DNA from: Bosea sp. NBC_00550
GTDB lineage: Bacteria; Pseudomonadota; Alphaproteobacteria; Rhizobiales; Beijerinckiaceae
Length of the DNA stretch: 64,000 nucleotides
Direction: 5' to 3'
NCBI RefSeq assembly: GCF_026020075.1
Contig: NZ_CP102772.1
Location: 558,001 to 622,000 of the forward strand
Shown here one piece after another: positions 50,455-58,933 of this stretch (the first letter of the stretch is position 1; each line of letters begins with the position of its first letter). The position numbers were made by a program, and so were the translations under genes. Under the pieces are notes generated by a model, which did not search any database, was not told where the DNA came from, and was given only the letters and a program-made list of their open reading frames with translations.

Positions 50455-51045
50455 ATGAATGGGGAAGCCGTCATCATGACGAAGGGTGATCGAAATCTTG
50501 GAGCGACTTACATCAAGGAGTGGCGCCGCGCCGCAGGAATGACGCTAGAGGCGCTCGGCGCCGAGATCGGCATGACGCATGCCAGTCTCAGCCGGATCGA
50601 GGCGCGCAAGCAGCCCTATAGCCAGGGCATTCTCGAGGCGATTGCCGATGTGTTCGGCTGCAAGCCGAGCGACCTTCTCAGCGGGCCGCCGCCCGCCATC
50701 GACGAAGGGCCGGGCACGAGTGTCGTGAGCGACGACATCCCCAGGCAGCCGCGCCGACCCCATCATCTGAAAGCATGGGCGCAGAAGCGTGGCCTCGCGC
50801 GCCCGACCGACCTGGCGCGCGAGTTGGACATCGACAAGAGCATGGTGACGCGCTGGTTCCAGGGAACCACGCCATCCGAGGAGAGCCTGTCGAAGCTGGG
50901 CGCGCTGTTCGGCGTCGAGCCCGAGGCCCTGTTCCGCGATCCGGAGGAGGAGTGGGTCGCCAGGTTCCTGCGCGGCAGGAGTGCGGACGAGATCGAGCGC
51001 ATCAAACAGACGCTCGAGGTTGCCTTCCCACGAAAGACGGGCTGA
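50455..51045 (+). CDS. Double-HTH regulator (two XRE domains)
   Basis: The 196-residue protein has two separate helix-turn-helix domains. The first, residues 15-75, reads KEWRRAAGMTLEALGAEIGM, THASLSRIEARKQPYSQGIL. The second, residues 105-160, reads AWAQKRGLARPTDLARELDI, DKSMVTRWFQGTTPSEESLS. A linker encoded by the second copy of a 30-base repeat joins them (GTSVVSDDIP). The layout suggests two regulator genes fused by recombination. An internal ATG at 50476 is an alternative start. Confidence 0.78.
   Translation: MNGEAVIMTKGDRNLGATYIKEWRRAAGMTLEALGAEIGMTHASLSRIEARKQPYSQGILEAIADVFGCKPSDLLSGPPPAIDEGPGTSVVSDDIPRQPRRPHHLKAWAQKRGLARPTDLARELDIDKSMVTRWFQGTTPSEESLSKLGALFGVEPEALFRDPEEEWVARFLRGRSADEIERIKQTLEVAFPRKTG
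50714..50743. repeat. 30-bp direct repeat, copy 2, inside the double-HTH gene
   Basis: This near-identical copy of the 50403-50432 element (311 bases apart) again includes TGTCGT-GAGCG-ACGACA (50721-50737). Here it encodes the linker between the two HTH domains. Confidence 0.8.
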
Positions 51046-51278
51046 TCAGGCGGCAGGCCCTTACGAACCACTCACAGCGGTGTAACGCTCGCCTTTGGTT
51101 GCCCGTCGTTGATGACGAATGATGACATCAGGAAGCGGGTCGCCGATCTCCAGCGAGAGCCTGCTCACCCAAGGGCCTGTGCCGTGCTCTTCCGGGAGTG
51201 CGGAGCGATGCGCGAGAGGACTGGAAATCCTTGCGCGACAGCCCACGCGCGGCGGCCCCGTTAGACCGTGCCCGGCGA

Positions 51279-51298
51279 GACGCCCAGCACAGTGCACC
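51279..51298. repeat. Third copy of the GACGCCCAGCACAGTGCACC element
   Basis: The 20 bases are identical to 49874-49893, which covers the second tandem unit plus CC. This copy lies 66 bases upstream of the serine recombinase start, where a resolution or crossover site would be expected. Confidence 0.8.
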
Positions 51299-51363
51299 TG
51301 CCTTGCCTTGTAAGAAATCTAAATGCTCGTATAGTGTACTTACATGCCGGTAAGGGACAGGAC

Positions 51364-52029
51364 ATGAAGCGGGCGGTTGGGTACATCCGGGTCAGCACCG
51401 CACAGCAGGGACGCTCCGGCCTGGGCATCGAAGCGCAGCGCGCTGCCATTGCCCGCTTTGCCGAGGCCGAAGGCTTCGAGATTGTCGGCGAGCACGTCGA
51501 GGTCGAGACAGGCAAGGGCTCCGACGCTCTCGATCGTCGCCCGCAGCTCGCCGCCGCGTTGGCTGAGGCTCGCCGACACAAATGCGCGGTCGTCGTCGCC
51601 AAGCTCGATCGCCTGTCCCGTGACGTGGCCTTCGTCGCCGGTCTCATGGCGCAGCGAATCCCGTTCATCGTCACGGAGCTCGGCGCGGACGCCGATCCGT
51701 TCATGTTGCACATCTACGCCGCGCTGGCCGAGAAGGAGCGGGCGCTGATCGCGGCGCGCACGAAGGCTGCGCTGGCCGCTGCCAAGGCCAAGGGCGCGAA
51801 GCTCGGCAACCGGACGAATCTGGCCGAGGCACAGGCCAAGGGCGCGGCCACTGGCCGGGCCAATGCCGATCGCTTTGCCGCGGCGCTCCTGCCTATGATC
51901 CGCGATGCCCGCTCCTCGGGCGCTTCGCTCCGGGCCATCGCGGACATGCTCAACGCCAGGGGCGTCCAGACGTCCCGCAAGGGCAAATGGGCCGCGACAC
52001 AGGTGCGGGATATCCTTCTCCGCGCCTAG
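51364..52029 (+). CDS. Serine recombinase, resolvase/invertase family
   Basis: The 221-residue protein has the resolvase fold: [20 protein letters not shown] (catalytic Ser in RVST), [19 protein letters not shown] (the Arg-bearing LDRLSR motif), and a long E helix with [22 protein letters not shown] short C-terminal DNA-binding domain ends [20 protein letters not shown]. It is of the small DNA-resolvase class, not the large phage integrases. It may invert or delete island segments. Repeats upstream are candidate sites. Confidence 0.92.
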   Translation: MKRAVGYIRVSTAQQGRSGLGIEAQRAAIARFAEAEGFEIVGEHVEVETGKGSDALDRRPQLAAALAEARRHKCAVVVAKLDRLSRDVAFVAGLMAQRIPFIVTELGADADPFMLHIYAALAEKERALIAARTKAALAAAKAKGAKLGNRTNLAEAQAKGAATGRANADRFAAALLPMIRDARSSGASLRAIADMLNARGVQTSRKGKWAATQVRDILLRA

Positions 52030-52157
52030 TGGCCGTGGTTGTCCGCCAGGCCGACCTTCGTGGGATCGAGCGCCCACATCTGCTCGAAACACAGGTCATA
52101 GAGGTCGTCCTGCAGGCTCTCAGCCAGCACCTGCTCGGTTTTCGAGTCAATCTTCAT
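52026..52157 (-). CDS. Small hypothetical protein convergent with the recombinase gene
   Basis: The 43-residue frame starts [20 protein letters not shown] and ends LADNHGH, an acidic helical sequence that looks protein-like. Its stop overlaps the recombinase stop in the opposite direction by two bases. In-frame codons continue upstream (LLDV), so the true start may be further right. No family is known. Confidence 0.4.
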   Translation of the reverse strand: MKIDSKTEQVLAESLQDDLYDLCFEQMWALDPTKVGLADNHGH

Positions 52158-52229
52158 CACATCGAGCAGGGGGGAAGTAGCGGAAGTGCGGGGGCGTAGT
52201 GCCAGAACGCGGCGCCTCGCGGTCTGAAA

Positions 52230-52817
52230 TTAGCCCCGTGCCGCGCATCGACGCCGTATCTTCTCCACTGTCGCTGCCATGCTGGCCAAGCTGCGCTGCT
52301 CGAGCGCCATTGCTGTCGCATGGGCGCGGTCATAGGTCGTCCAGTGCATTCCCTTCGGCTTGGGCGGGAATGACAGCGTGAGGTTGGGCGAACCTCCCAG
52401 GCGCTCCCGTATGCGCTGCGCTCGCCGCACCGATAGATAGCGCTTGTCCTCGTTCTGCGATGGATAGGCGATGCGCTTGCAGGACCGACAGGTGAAAGCC
52501 GGGCCGCCGGCATGGGACGAGCCGTAGATCTTCGCCGCGAGCCGGCTGCATCGAGGACAGCGGAACCATGGGCGAGCGCCGCCGAGGTGAACGGGCGTTT
52601 CCTCGATCACAATCCACTGCCGATGGCCCGCGATATTGATGACGCCTTCCCCCTCTCCGGCGAGGAAGGACAGGAGGCCACGCCGGCTGCCGTTGACGAT
52701 TTCCCGCACCCAGGACAGCTTGCCGGGCCGCAGCATGTCGTGCCGCTTCAGCCACCTGATATCGAGTTCGAAGAAACTGGCGGGCGTCGGCTTCCCGCCT
52801 CCCCACGGCCTACCCAT
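52230..52817 (-). CDS. Zinc-ribbon hypothetical protein
   Basis: The 195-residue protein has a Gly/Trp-rich start (MGRPWGGGKPTP), a beta-rich middle (GVINIAGHRQWIVIEETPVH), a four-Cys zinc ribbon (CPRCSRLAAKIY ... CRSCKRIAYPSQ) and a basic C-terminus. I know this type from phage-like regions of Rhizobiales but know no function. The start at 52817 overlaps the stop of the upstream gene by 8 bases, so translational coupling is likely. Confidence 0.7.
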   Translation of the reverse strand: MGRPWGGGKPTPASFFELDIRWLKRHDMLRPGKLSWVREIVNGSRRGLLSFLAGEGEGVINIAGHRQWIVIEETPVHLGGARPWFRCPRCSRLAAKIYGSSHAGGPAFTCRSCKRIAYPSQNEDKRYLSVRRAQRIRERLGGSPNLTLSFPPKPKGMHWTTYDRAHATAMALEQRSLASMAATVEKIRRRCAARG

Positions 52818-53157
52818 GGCGCCGCTGCTCAGCCTGAAGCTCGCGGACGCGTCCGGCGATGGGCGCCCAGGTCGTGAAATCATTCAGCGCATGGCCGAAT
52901 TCGACGTCCTTGCCCCGCTGGTAGTGAGCCAAGAAGGCCGGCAACCAGGCATTGCCATCCTTCGGCAGGGTGATGCCGGCATGGGCGCAGAACGACAGGA
53001 GACCGTCCTGCGAGCGATCCATCAGGAGATCGACGAAGAGGCCGCAGAGGAGGCCCTCCTGCTCGGACCTCGCCGTCTTTGCCTTGGTCCTGCCGCGGGC
53101 AACCTTCGCACATTTGCCGGCGCCTGCCGCCCTGGCTGCCACTACATCAGGTCGCAT
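52810..53157 (-). CDS. Hypothetical protein, partner of the zinc-ribbon gene
   Basis: The 115-residue protein has a basic Ala/Lys-rich N-terminus (GKCAKVARGRTKAKTARSEQ) and an acidic, Trp-bearing C-terminal half (GNAWLPAFLAHYQRGKDVEF). No motif is recognised. It is the first gene of a two-gene reverse-strand unit with the zinc-ribbon protein. An in-frame ATG at 53202 is an alternative start. Confidence 0.55.
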   Translation of the reverse strand: MRPDVVAARAAGAGKCAKVARGRTKAKTARSEQEGLLCGLFVDLLMDRSQDGLLSFCAHAGITLPKDGNAWLPAFLAHYQRGKDVEFGHALNDFTTWAPIAGRVRELQAEQRRHG

Positions 53158-53425
53158 CCGAGCCTCCGAATTTCCGAAATCAATTGGCAAATCTGCAATC
53201 AATCAGATCATTTGGCTCGCCAGATTATGCAATATCGCCATTGGAAATAACACCCGAGAATGGGCGCTGCCGGATTAGGGAAGAATGCCCAGAGGCCTGG
53301 GTTAGGCCAGCTGGCTGGGCGATCGAACCAATGTGGGCCGCATCTTGAACGACCAGCCGCGAAGCAAACGCCCGCGGACTTACGCCAGCTGAGCGCCAGC
53401 TCGGCCTACTGCTGCGCGCGCGTTG

Positions 53426-53836
53426 ATGGCTCGTGACGCTCACAACGTCAGCTTCCGGACCGAGATCGAAGGGGCAAAATCGACCCAGGTAAGACATTCG
53501 ATTGTGTGCCGGGTGCTGGCGAAAGTTGGCCCATTCCGGACGTTGCGAGTGTCCGATTGTGGGCGATCAAGGTTGCTGATGGAGCTGCGACACGGCGCGC
53601 CTGCATCAGACGACGTTGCTTGGCCGCGCCGAAACGCGGAATTGAACAGCGTCGAAATCGATCCGAACGAGGTCACTCACGTCACTGCCATGATCATGAT
53701 GATTTTGGTAGACTTCGCGCTTGACGACGGCGATCCTGCTAATCAACGCCTGAGGTTGTTCCAGGCGAAACTGAAAAAAGCACAGTTGCCGCCATCACCG
53801 CCGTCAGTCTGGCGGTTGTACCTCGCCTTGGCCTAG
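53426..53836 (+). CDS. Hypothetical protein near the island's right side
   Basis: The 136-residue frame has a plausible acidic middle (MILVDFALDDGDPANQRLRL) but no family resemblance. The reverse strand is partly open too. It lies in a stretch with few clear genes. I give it as a weak call. Confidence 0.3.
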   Translation: MARDAHNVSFRTEIEGAKSTQVRHSIVCRVLAKVGPFRTLRVSDCGRSRLLMELRHGAPASDDVAWPRRNAELNSVEIDPNEVTHVTAMIMMILVDFALDDGDPANQRLRLFQAKLKKAQLPPSPPSVWRLYLALA

Positions 53837-54062
53837 AGCGATCCATGCACACTTGCCCGCCTCCGGTCTCCGCCATTGGCTCAAAGAAACCAACAAGAGC
53901 AACGGCAACTACGGCCATTTGCTTCTAGAGCAGCAAGCGCCGATCGATCCCACCCAGCTTTGTCCCTATTTCGAATCAGCATACCTCGACGCAAGAGAGA
54001 TCTTCCACGGTGATGCGGGACTCATCGCAGCGATTTCGAGCTCCTGACAGAGGGCGCGTCGC
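53837..54062. other. Stretch without a convincing gene
   Basis: A 64-codon frame from TTG at 53853 encodes HWLKETNKSNGNYGHLLLEQ and may be a gene remnant. No recognised gene is present. This is the transition from phage-like content to the catabolic cluster, so a boundary may lie here, but no repeat marking it was found. Confidence 0.3.
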
Positions 54063-54422
54063 ATGTCGAACGCAAATTCGAATGGCGAGGGGGACGTATC
54101 AAGGAGCCAGCAAAGGCGCAGCAGGTTAAGGGAGTCAGTCCCGCAGCGGAGTAACGAACGTACAGCTTCTTTTCGGGCTAGTTCTTTGGAGGAGTTTGTA
54201 TTTCGCAGGGTCGACAGTTCGGGCTTCGAGGTGACGGTGCTGTCGCCAAGCTGGCGCGCCACCGATGTCGTGCGGCGAGAGGCCGGCGTTCTCTCGGAAC
54301 GTGCCAGGGTGCTGACTGGTTTGCCAATTTCCAGCAGATCGACGCCGCGCTTCCGTGGATTGTACTTTGCGGGGTGTGCAAATGATGATCGGACCGAGCC
54401 GTCATCGGGCGCTGCCGCATGA
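54063..54422 (+). CDS. Hypothetical protein, possibly a gene remnant
   Basis: The 119-residue frame starts MSNANSNGEGDVSRSQQRR, a low-complexity polar stretch, then turns protein-like (VTVLSPSWRATDVVRREAGV). It ends with RFRGLYFAGCANDD, faintly like the end of a FAD-dependent monooxygenase. It overlaps the LysR start by 4 bases. It may be a C-terminal remnant joined to unrelated sequence. Confidence 0.25.
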   Translation: MSNANSNGEGDVSRSQQRRSRLRESVPQRSNERTASFRASSLEEFVFRRVDSSGFEVTVLSPSWRATDVVRREAGVLSERARVLTGLPISSRSTPRFRGLYFAGCANDDRTEPSSGAAA

Positions 54423-55321
54423 ACCTTCTGTACTTCTCCGCTTTCCGCGCTGTGATGCTGACCGGAACAGTCAGTGCCGCAGCCGAACTCCTGGGCCGCA
54501 GCCAGCCCGCGGTCAGCCGCCTTCTCGACAAGCTGGAGGCCGAACTCGGCATCACGCTGTTCGAGCGCCGCAAAGGACTGGTCACGCCGACATCCGTCGC
54601 GCATCTCCTGCTCGACGAGATCGAACGTGCCTACATATCTCTCGATTCCCTGAAGAGCTTCGCTGCGCGCGTCGCGGAGGGGGAGGGTCGGCGGATCGAT
54701 ACGGCGATCATGCCGGCTCTGGCGCTCGGCTTCGTCCCGCGGCTTCTGGGCCGGTTTCGAGAAGACTGGCCGCAGACGAAGATCCGGGTGAACGTCACGC
54801 TCTCGCTGAAGGTCGAGGAATGGGCCGCGTCGCAGCAGATCGACGTCGGACTTGCCGAGCCGCCATTTCGCAGGTCCGGCTTCCGCGTCGAGACCTTCGG
54901 CAACACGCCCTATATTGCGGTTGTGCCGGCCGACCACCCGCTGGCCGGGCGAAGCTCCATCGGGCCGACCGATCTGGTCGGCATCCCGTTCATTGCCTGG
55001 TCGTCCATCACCTCCGCCGGCCAGCTTCTCGAACAGGCCTTCCGCTCCTGCGGGGTCAGGTACGACGCCGCCTATGAGACGAACGTGTCCGCGACGGCTT
55101 TAGAGATGGTCAGGGGCGGCGTCGGTGTCGGGCTGATCGACCCCTACACCGCCGTTGCCGAACAGGATGATGGGGTGAGGCTCATTCCGTTCACGCCGAC
55201 GATCCCCTTCAACGTCGCCCTGCTGCGGCCGGATTCGCGCCCGGCGAACCGCGCTGTCGATGCGCTGATCGACCTGATGGCGTCCGAGCGTGACAAGCTC
55301 ATGGACCGATTGCCGCGATAG
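54419..55321 (+). CDS. LysR-type transcriptional regulator
   Basis: The 300-residue protein has the N-terminal winged HTH (FSAFRAVMLTGTVSAAAELL, GRSQPAVSRLLDKLEAELGI, TLFERRKGLVTPTSVAHLLL) and a periplasmic-binding-like effector domain with VGLAEPPFRRSGFRVETFG. It probably regulates the catabolic genes that follow. A dyad with the T-N11-A form of LysR sites lies before the FAD oxidase gene. It is followed after 11 bases by the ProC-like gene, so it is likely in the same transcript. Confidence 0.92.
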   Translation: MNLLYFSAFRAVMLTGTVSAAAELLGRSQPAVSRLLDKLEAELGITLFERRKGLVTPTSVAHLLLDEIERAYISLDSLKSFAARVAEGEGRRIDTAIMPALALGFVPRLLGRFREDWPQTKIRVNVTLSLKVEEWAASQQIDVGLAEPPFRRSGFRVETFGNTPYIAVVPADHPLAGRSSIGPTDLVGIPFIAWSSITSAGQLLEQAFRSCGVRYDAAYETNVSATALEMVRGGVGVGLIDPYTAVAEQDDGVRLIPFTPTIPFNVALLRPDSRPANRAVDALIDLMASERDKLMDRLPR

Positions 55322-55332
55322 GAGGCCTCGCT

Positions 55333-56160
55333 GTGAGGGACGACGCAACGAAACGCATTCTGGTTGTTGGAACCGGCCGTCTGGCGCAGGCCATGTCGCC
55401 GGCGTTCGTCAGGGCCTGGCCGGACTACGAGACCGCTGTCATGGGGCGCAGCCCGGAGGCGCAGAACGCGCTCCTGGCAGCCCATCCTCGCCTTGCCGCA
55501 GGCAGCCTCGCATTCGCCTCGCGCTGCGATGTCGCTGTGCTCGCCGTGTCTCCAGATGCCTACGAAGCCGTTCTGGCGACCTTGTCACCGCACCTTGCGG
55601 CGGAGACGATCGTTCTCAGCGTGACCAATGCCGTCTCGCTGGCGGATATCGGTCGCTGGACGATGAACCCCGTGATCAAGGCCGTGCCGACCATCGCGCA
55701 AAGCGTCGGTCGGGGCGCGGTCCCGGTGGTGACCGGCCCGCGGGCGGGCGCTGCCGAGATGCGGCTGGTCGTGGACTGGTTCGAGCGGTTCAGCTTTCCC
55801 GTTATCGTCGCCGAGGAGCACATCCGCATCGCATCGAATGTTGCAGGATCGGCTATCGCGGCATTCGCGGAGATCGCAAATGCATTCGTTTCAGCCAATG
55901 CGGAGCATGCGCCGGGGCTCGATCGCGCCTCGCTCGAGACGATGATGGCCGAGACGCTGATCGCCGTCGGTGAATTGCATCGTTCGGGGCGCGGTTTCGA
56001 GGAGATCATCGGGTCGATCGCCACACCCGGTGGCGTGACCGAGGCGATGCTGGCGCCTCTGCGTGCCGCAATCGACGACGTCTGCCACGCCATGGTTGCA
56101 ACGAGCATCCAGAAGCAGGCCCGACTTCAGGCGGCGGCTGCGGGCAAGCATGGACACTAA
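55333..56160 (+). CDS. Pyrroline-5-carboxylate reductase-like protein
   Basis: The 275-residue protein starts with GTG and has a ProC-like Rossmann loop (ILVVGTGRLAQAMSPAF), VAVLAVSPDAYEAVLATL, SVTNAVSLADI, a central KAVPTIAQSVGRG strand, and a C-terminal ProC dimerisation helix region with GSIATPGGVTEAML (the conserved TPGG-T motif). True ProC reduces pyrroline-5-carboxylate to proline. In this catabolic context it may act on a related cyclic imine or a demethylated proline product. Confidence 0.8.
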   Translation: MRDDATKRILVVGTGRLAQAMSPAFVRAWPDYETAVMGRSPEAQNALLAAHPRLAAGSLAFASRCDVAVLAVSPDAYEAVLATLSPHLAAETIVLSVTNAVSLADIGRWTMNPVIKAVPTIAQSVGRGAVPVVTGPRAGAAEMRLVVDWFERFSFPVIVAEEHIRIASNVAGSAIAAFAEIANAFVSANAEHAPGLDRASLETMMAETLIAVGELHRSGRGFEEIIGSIATPGGVTEAMLAPLRAAIDDVCHAMVATSIQKQARLQAAAAGKHGH

Positions 56161-56262
56161 GCCCGCTTATAACATGGCCGCCGGCCGTGATCGGGTCGCT
56201 ACAAACGGCTGAGAGGTTGCCGCGGATCAAACTGCGGCGTTCGGCAGCTGCCTGAGAGCCTA

Positions 56263-56279
56263 TATGCAAAATTGGCATA
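56263..56279. promoter_or_regulatory. LysR-type operator candidate TATGC-N7-GCATA
   Basis: A 17-base dyad (TATGC AAAATTG GCATA) includes the T-N11-A form of LysR boxes. It lies in the 206-base gap before the GlpD-like gene, 104 bases upstream of its start, and is a likely activation site for the regulator encoded at 54.4 kb. Confidence 0.55.
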
Positions 56280-56366
56280 ACGATCGCTAATTATTCGATT
56301 TTGAACATTTCGACTTTGACGATCTACTTCCGCGCAGTTCCTCAAAAGGGCGAAGACGCCACTGGC

Positions 56367-57878
56367 ATGACGTCAAGGCAAGCTCAACACGAAGCGTTCG
56401 ACGTCGTCGTGATCGGCGGCGGCATCAACGGGACCAGCACTGCGCTGGAGCTTGCCGCGACGGGCTATCGCGTGTTGCTCGCCGAGAAATCCGATCTGGG
56501 CAACGGCGCGTCGAGCCGGTCCTCGCGCATCCTGCATTGCGGCCTGCGCTATTTCGAAACGCACCATCCGGTCAGAACCTTCGCCCGCTCGCCGGCGCGC
56601 CTTCTGGGCGCCGTCAGGATGGCCAGGGCGGCGATGGAATCCAGGGCGGAACTGGTCCGGCTGCGGCCCGCGCGCTGCAAGCCCTTCACCATGTGCTTTC
56701 CGCTTTTTCAGGGCGACGACATTCGCGGCTGGCATCTCGACATCGGCTTTGCCCTGCTGAAACGCCTGGCCCCGTCGGGGCCGCCGCTCGACTATCGCCG
56801 GGTCCGCAGCCATCGCGATCGCGAGATTCCGTTCGCTGCCGATCTTCGCGACCGGACCCGGTTGAAATCGGTCGCAACCTACCGCGAATATATGATCGAT
56901 TGGCCGGATCGCATCTGCGTCGACAACGCCGTCGACGCGGAGCGCGCCGGCGCGCAACTGCGTCTGTTCACGAGAGCCTCACTGCGCGAACGGACCTCCG
57001 ACGGCAACTGGCTCGTCGATCTCGCCGACGGCTCGGGAGATGTCGAGACGGTTCGCGCCGGGGTCGTGCTGAACCTCGCCGGGACCTGGGTCGACGAGAT
57101 CGTGCCGCCGGGGCGCAGCCCCAGCCAGCCGCTCGTGCGAGGCACCAAAGGCTCCCACATCGTGGTGCGCCTGCCCGAACGATATCGGGGTTATGGTGTC
57201 GCGACCCTGCACCGCGGCGGCATGCCATTCTACTGTCTGCCGCTCCAGGACGACTGGTTCTATTTCGGCCCCACCGAGACGGCCTACGACGCCGACGCCG
57301 ACGAGGCGAGAACGACGGGCGAGGATGTCGATTTCCTCTTGGGTGAAGCCAATCACCTGCTTCCGGGGCTGTCGTTGCAGCGTCGACATGTGGAATTCAC
57401 CTGGGCCGGGGTGCGCCCCCTGACCTTCGATCCCGCCCAACCGATGGGGCGGCGAACGCGAGAGATCCACGACCTCTCGGCGAGAGGCATGCCCGGTGTG
57501 CTCGCCATGACGGCGGGGCCGGTCCAGAGCCATATGAGCGCCGGCAGGGAGTTGCGCGACGCCGTCGCCCGGATGTTTCCGCCTTCGGGCGAACCCGTGG
57601 CGACGGAGTGGGGCACCGCGCTCGGGGCCCCGGATCCGCTTAACGCCCGAGAGGCCTATCGGATCGCCGTTCGAGAGGAACACGCGCGCGATCTGCGCGG
57701 CATCCTCTACACCCGCGTCGGCGTCGCCTGGGGGCGGCATCTTGACCGCAATGCTGCCGAGCACGCGGCACATAGCGTTGCCGATCTGCTCGAATGGAGC
57801 CCTGCGAAGGTCAACGAGCAGGTCGAGGCGTTTCTCGCATTCCAGCAACAGGTCTTTCCAAAAGGGGAGGCTGCCTGA
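56367..57878 (+). CDS. GlpD-like FAD-dependent oxidoreductase
   Basis: The 503-residue flavoprotein begins DVVVIGGGINGTSTALELAA and continues with LLAEKSDLGNGASSRSSRIL, the GlpD-type pattern, then HCGLRYFE. The C-terminal helical part (about 390-500) matches the glycerol-3-phosphate dehydrogenase cap (EWGTALGAPDPLNAREAYRI). A true GlpD feeds electrons to ubiquinone. Here, next to amino acid transport and amine-oxidising enzymes, the substrate may differ. TTG at 56301 is an alternative, less likely start. Confidence 0.82.
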   Translation: MTSRQAQHEAFDVVVIGGGINGTSTALELAATGYRVLLAEKSDLGNGASSRSSRILHCGLRYFETHHPVRTFARSPARLLGAVRMARAAMESRAELVRLRPARCKPFTMCFPLFQGDDIRGWHLDIGFALLKRLAPSGPPLDYRRVRSHRDREIPFAADLRDRTRLKSVATYREYMIDWPDRICVDNAVDAERAGAQLRLFTRASLRERTSDGNWLVDLADGSGDVETVRAGVVLNLAGTWVDEIVPPGRSPSQPLVRGTKGSHIVVRLPERYRGYGVATLHRGGMPFYCLPLQDDWFYFGPTETAYDADADEARTTGEDVDFLLGEANHLLPGLSLQRRHVEFTWAGVRPLTFDPAQPMGRRTREIHDLSARGMPGVLAMTAGPVQSHMSAGRELRDAVARMFPPSGEPVATEWGTALGAPDPLNAREAYRIAVREEHARDLRGILYTRVGVAWGRHLDRNAAEHAAHSVADLLEWSPAKVNEQVEAFLAFQQQVFPKGEAA

Positions 57879-57920
57879 CGCGTATCTGCCGATCAATCGT
57901 CCACAAAAAAGGGGAATAAC

Positions 57921-58784
57921 ATGTCGTTTTCGCATAAATCCTGGTTCCGCTGCGCTCTCGCCGGGGCGTTCGCAGGCTGCGCCGGACTGCTCGCCTCGGC
58001 CCAGGTGCAGGCCGCCGATGGTCGTCTCAAGGAAATTATCGACCGCGGAACGCTTCGCGTGGGGGTGCAGGGCGCTTTCAAGCCCTGGTCCTTTCCGGCC
58101 CCGGACGGAACGCTCCAAGGCATCGAGGTCGATCTCGGGAAGTCCGTCGCCGAAGCGCTGGGCGTGAAGTTCGAGACCGTCGTCATCACCTCGGCCAACC
58201 GGATGCAGGTGCTGCAGCAGGGCAAGATCGACCTGATCATCGGCGGTATGTACGACACGGCCGAGCGCCGCAAGATTATCGGCATCATCGAGCCGTCCTA
58301 CTGGACCTCGGGCCCGACGCTGCTCGCCAAGAAGGGTGTGATCAAGGACTGGAAGGATATCGCGAACAAGCCTGTCTGCGGCAAGCAGGGCAACGCCTAC
58401 AACAAGATGGCCGAAACCGAGCTGAAGGCGAAACTCACGGCCTTCGCAGGGAATACCGAGGGCAAGGAAGCGCTGCGTACCGGCAAGTGCGTCGCCTGGC
58501 TGTACGACGACGTCAGCATCATGGCCGATCTCGAGACGCCCGAGTGGCAGGACTACGAGATGCCGGTCCAGACCCTCTTCAGCAATCCCTGGGGGGCTGC
58601 CGTGCCGCTCGAGGAGCTGAACAAGGGCTGGGGCGCCTTCATGGCCGGAATGGCTTATCGCTGGCAGGCCGAGGGCAAGCTCCTCGAACTCGCCAAGAAG
58701 TGGAATGTGAAGGCCGACGCCTGGTTCTCCGAGCAGCACAAGAAGCTGCATTGGGACACCTCCTACCTGACGCCGAAGAACTGA
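57921..58784 (+). CDS. Amino acid ABC transporter, substrate-binding protein
   Basis: The 287-residue protein has a signal peptide ending SAQVQAADGRL and the family-3 solute-binding domain: IIDRGTLRVGVQGAFKPWSF, GIEVDLGKSVAEALGVKFE, and IDLIIGGMYDTAERRKIIG. It binds its ligand in the periplasm and delivers it to the permease pair encoded next. The ligand is probably a polar or cationic amino acid or betaine, judged only from family and neighbours. It is the first gene of a complete ABC system. Confidence 0.92.
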   Translation: MSFSHKSWFRCALAGAFAGCAGLLASAQVQAADGRLKEIIDRGTLRVGVQGAFKPWSFPAPDGTLQGIEVDLGKSVAEALGVKFETVVITSANRMQVLQQGKIDLIIGGMYDTAERRKIIGIIEPSYWTSGPTLLAKKGVIKDWKDIANKPVCGKQGNAYNKMAETELKAKLTAFAGNTEGKEALRTGKCVAWLYDDVSIMADLETPEWQDYEMPVQTLFSNPWGAAVPLEELNKGWGAFMAGMAYRWQAEGKLLELAKKWNVKADAWFSEQHKKLHWDTSYLTPKN

Positions 58785-58933
58785 CGCGCAGATCCTGAGA
58801 GCGGACAACGCTTTCAGGCCTAGGCTGACGGCAAGCGCCATGGGGATCGATGCTCATCCGGAACGGATGCGCGGCGATCCCGGTGGTTCCCCGGTCCGAG
58901 CCGCTTTGTGATCTCTGTGATCGATGGACAGGT

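Larger units (their letters stand above)
37473..53836. mobile_element. tRNA-Glu-associated P4-like genomic island (right end uncertain)
   Basis: The left end is supported by a tRNA-Glu followed immediately by a P4-type integrase. Inside are an excisionase-like gene, a P4-family primase-helicase, many short genes of phage type, a phage-like immunity region, a serine recombinase, and decayed genes. Gene size, orientation and start-codon quality differ strongly from the flanking core. No second copy of the tRNA 3' end was found up to 64 kb. The right boundary given is simply where phage-like content ends, and the real end may lie further right. Confidence 0.6.

Noticed and set aside
53966..54937. 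A 323-codon reverse-strand frame across the LysR start region
   Set aside because: Half of it is antisense to the LysR gene, the composition is shadow-like, and no motif is recognised.
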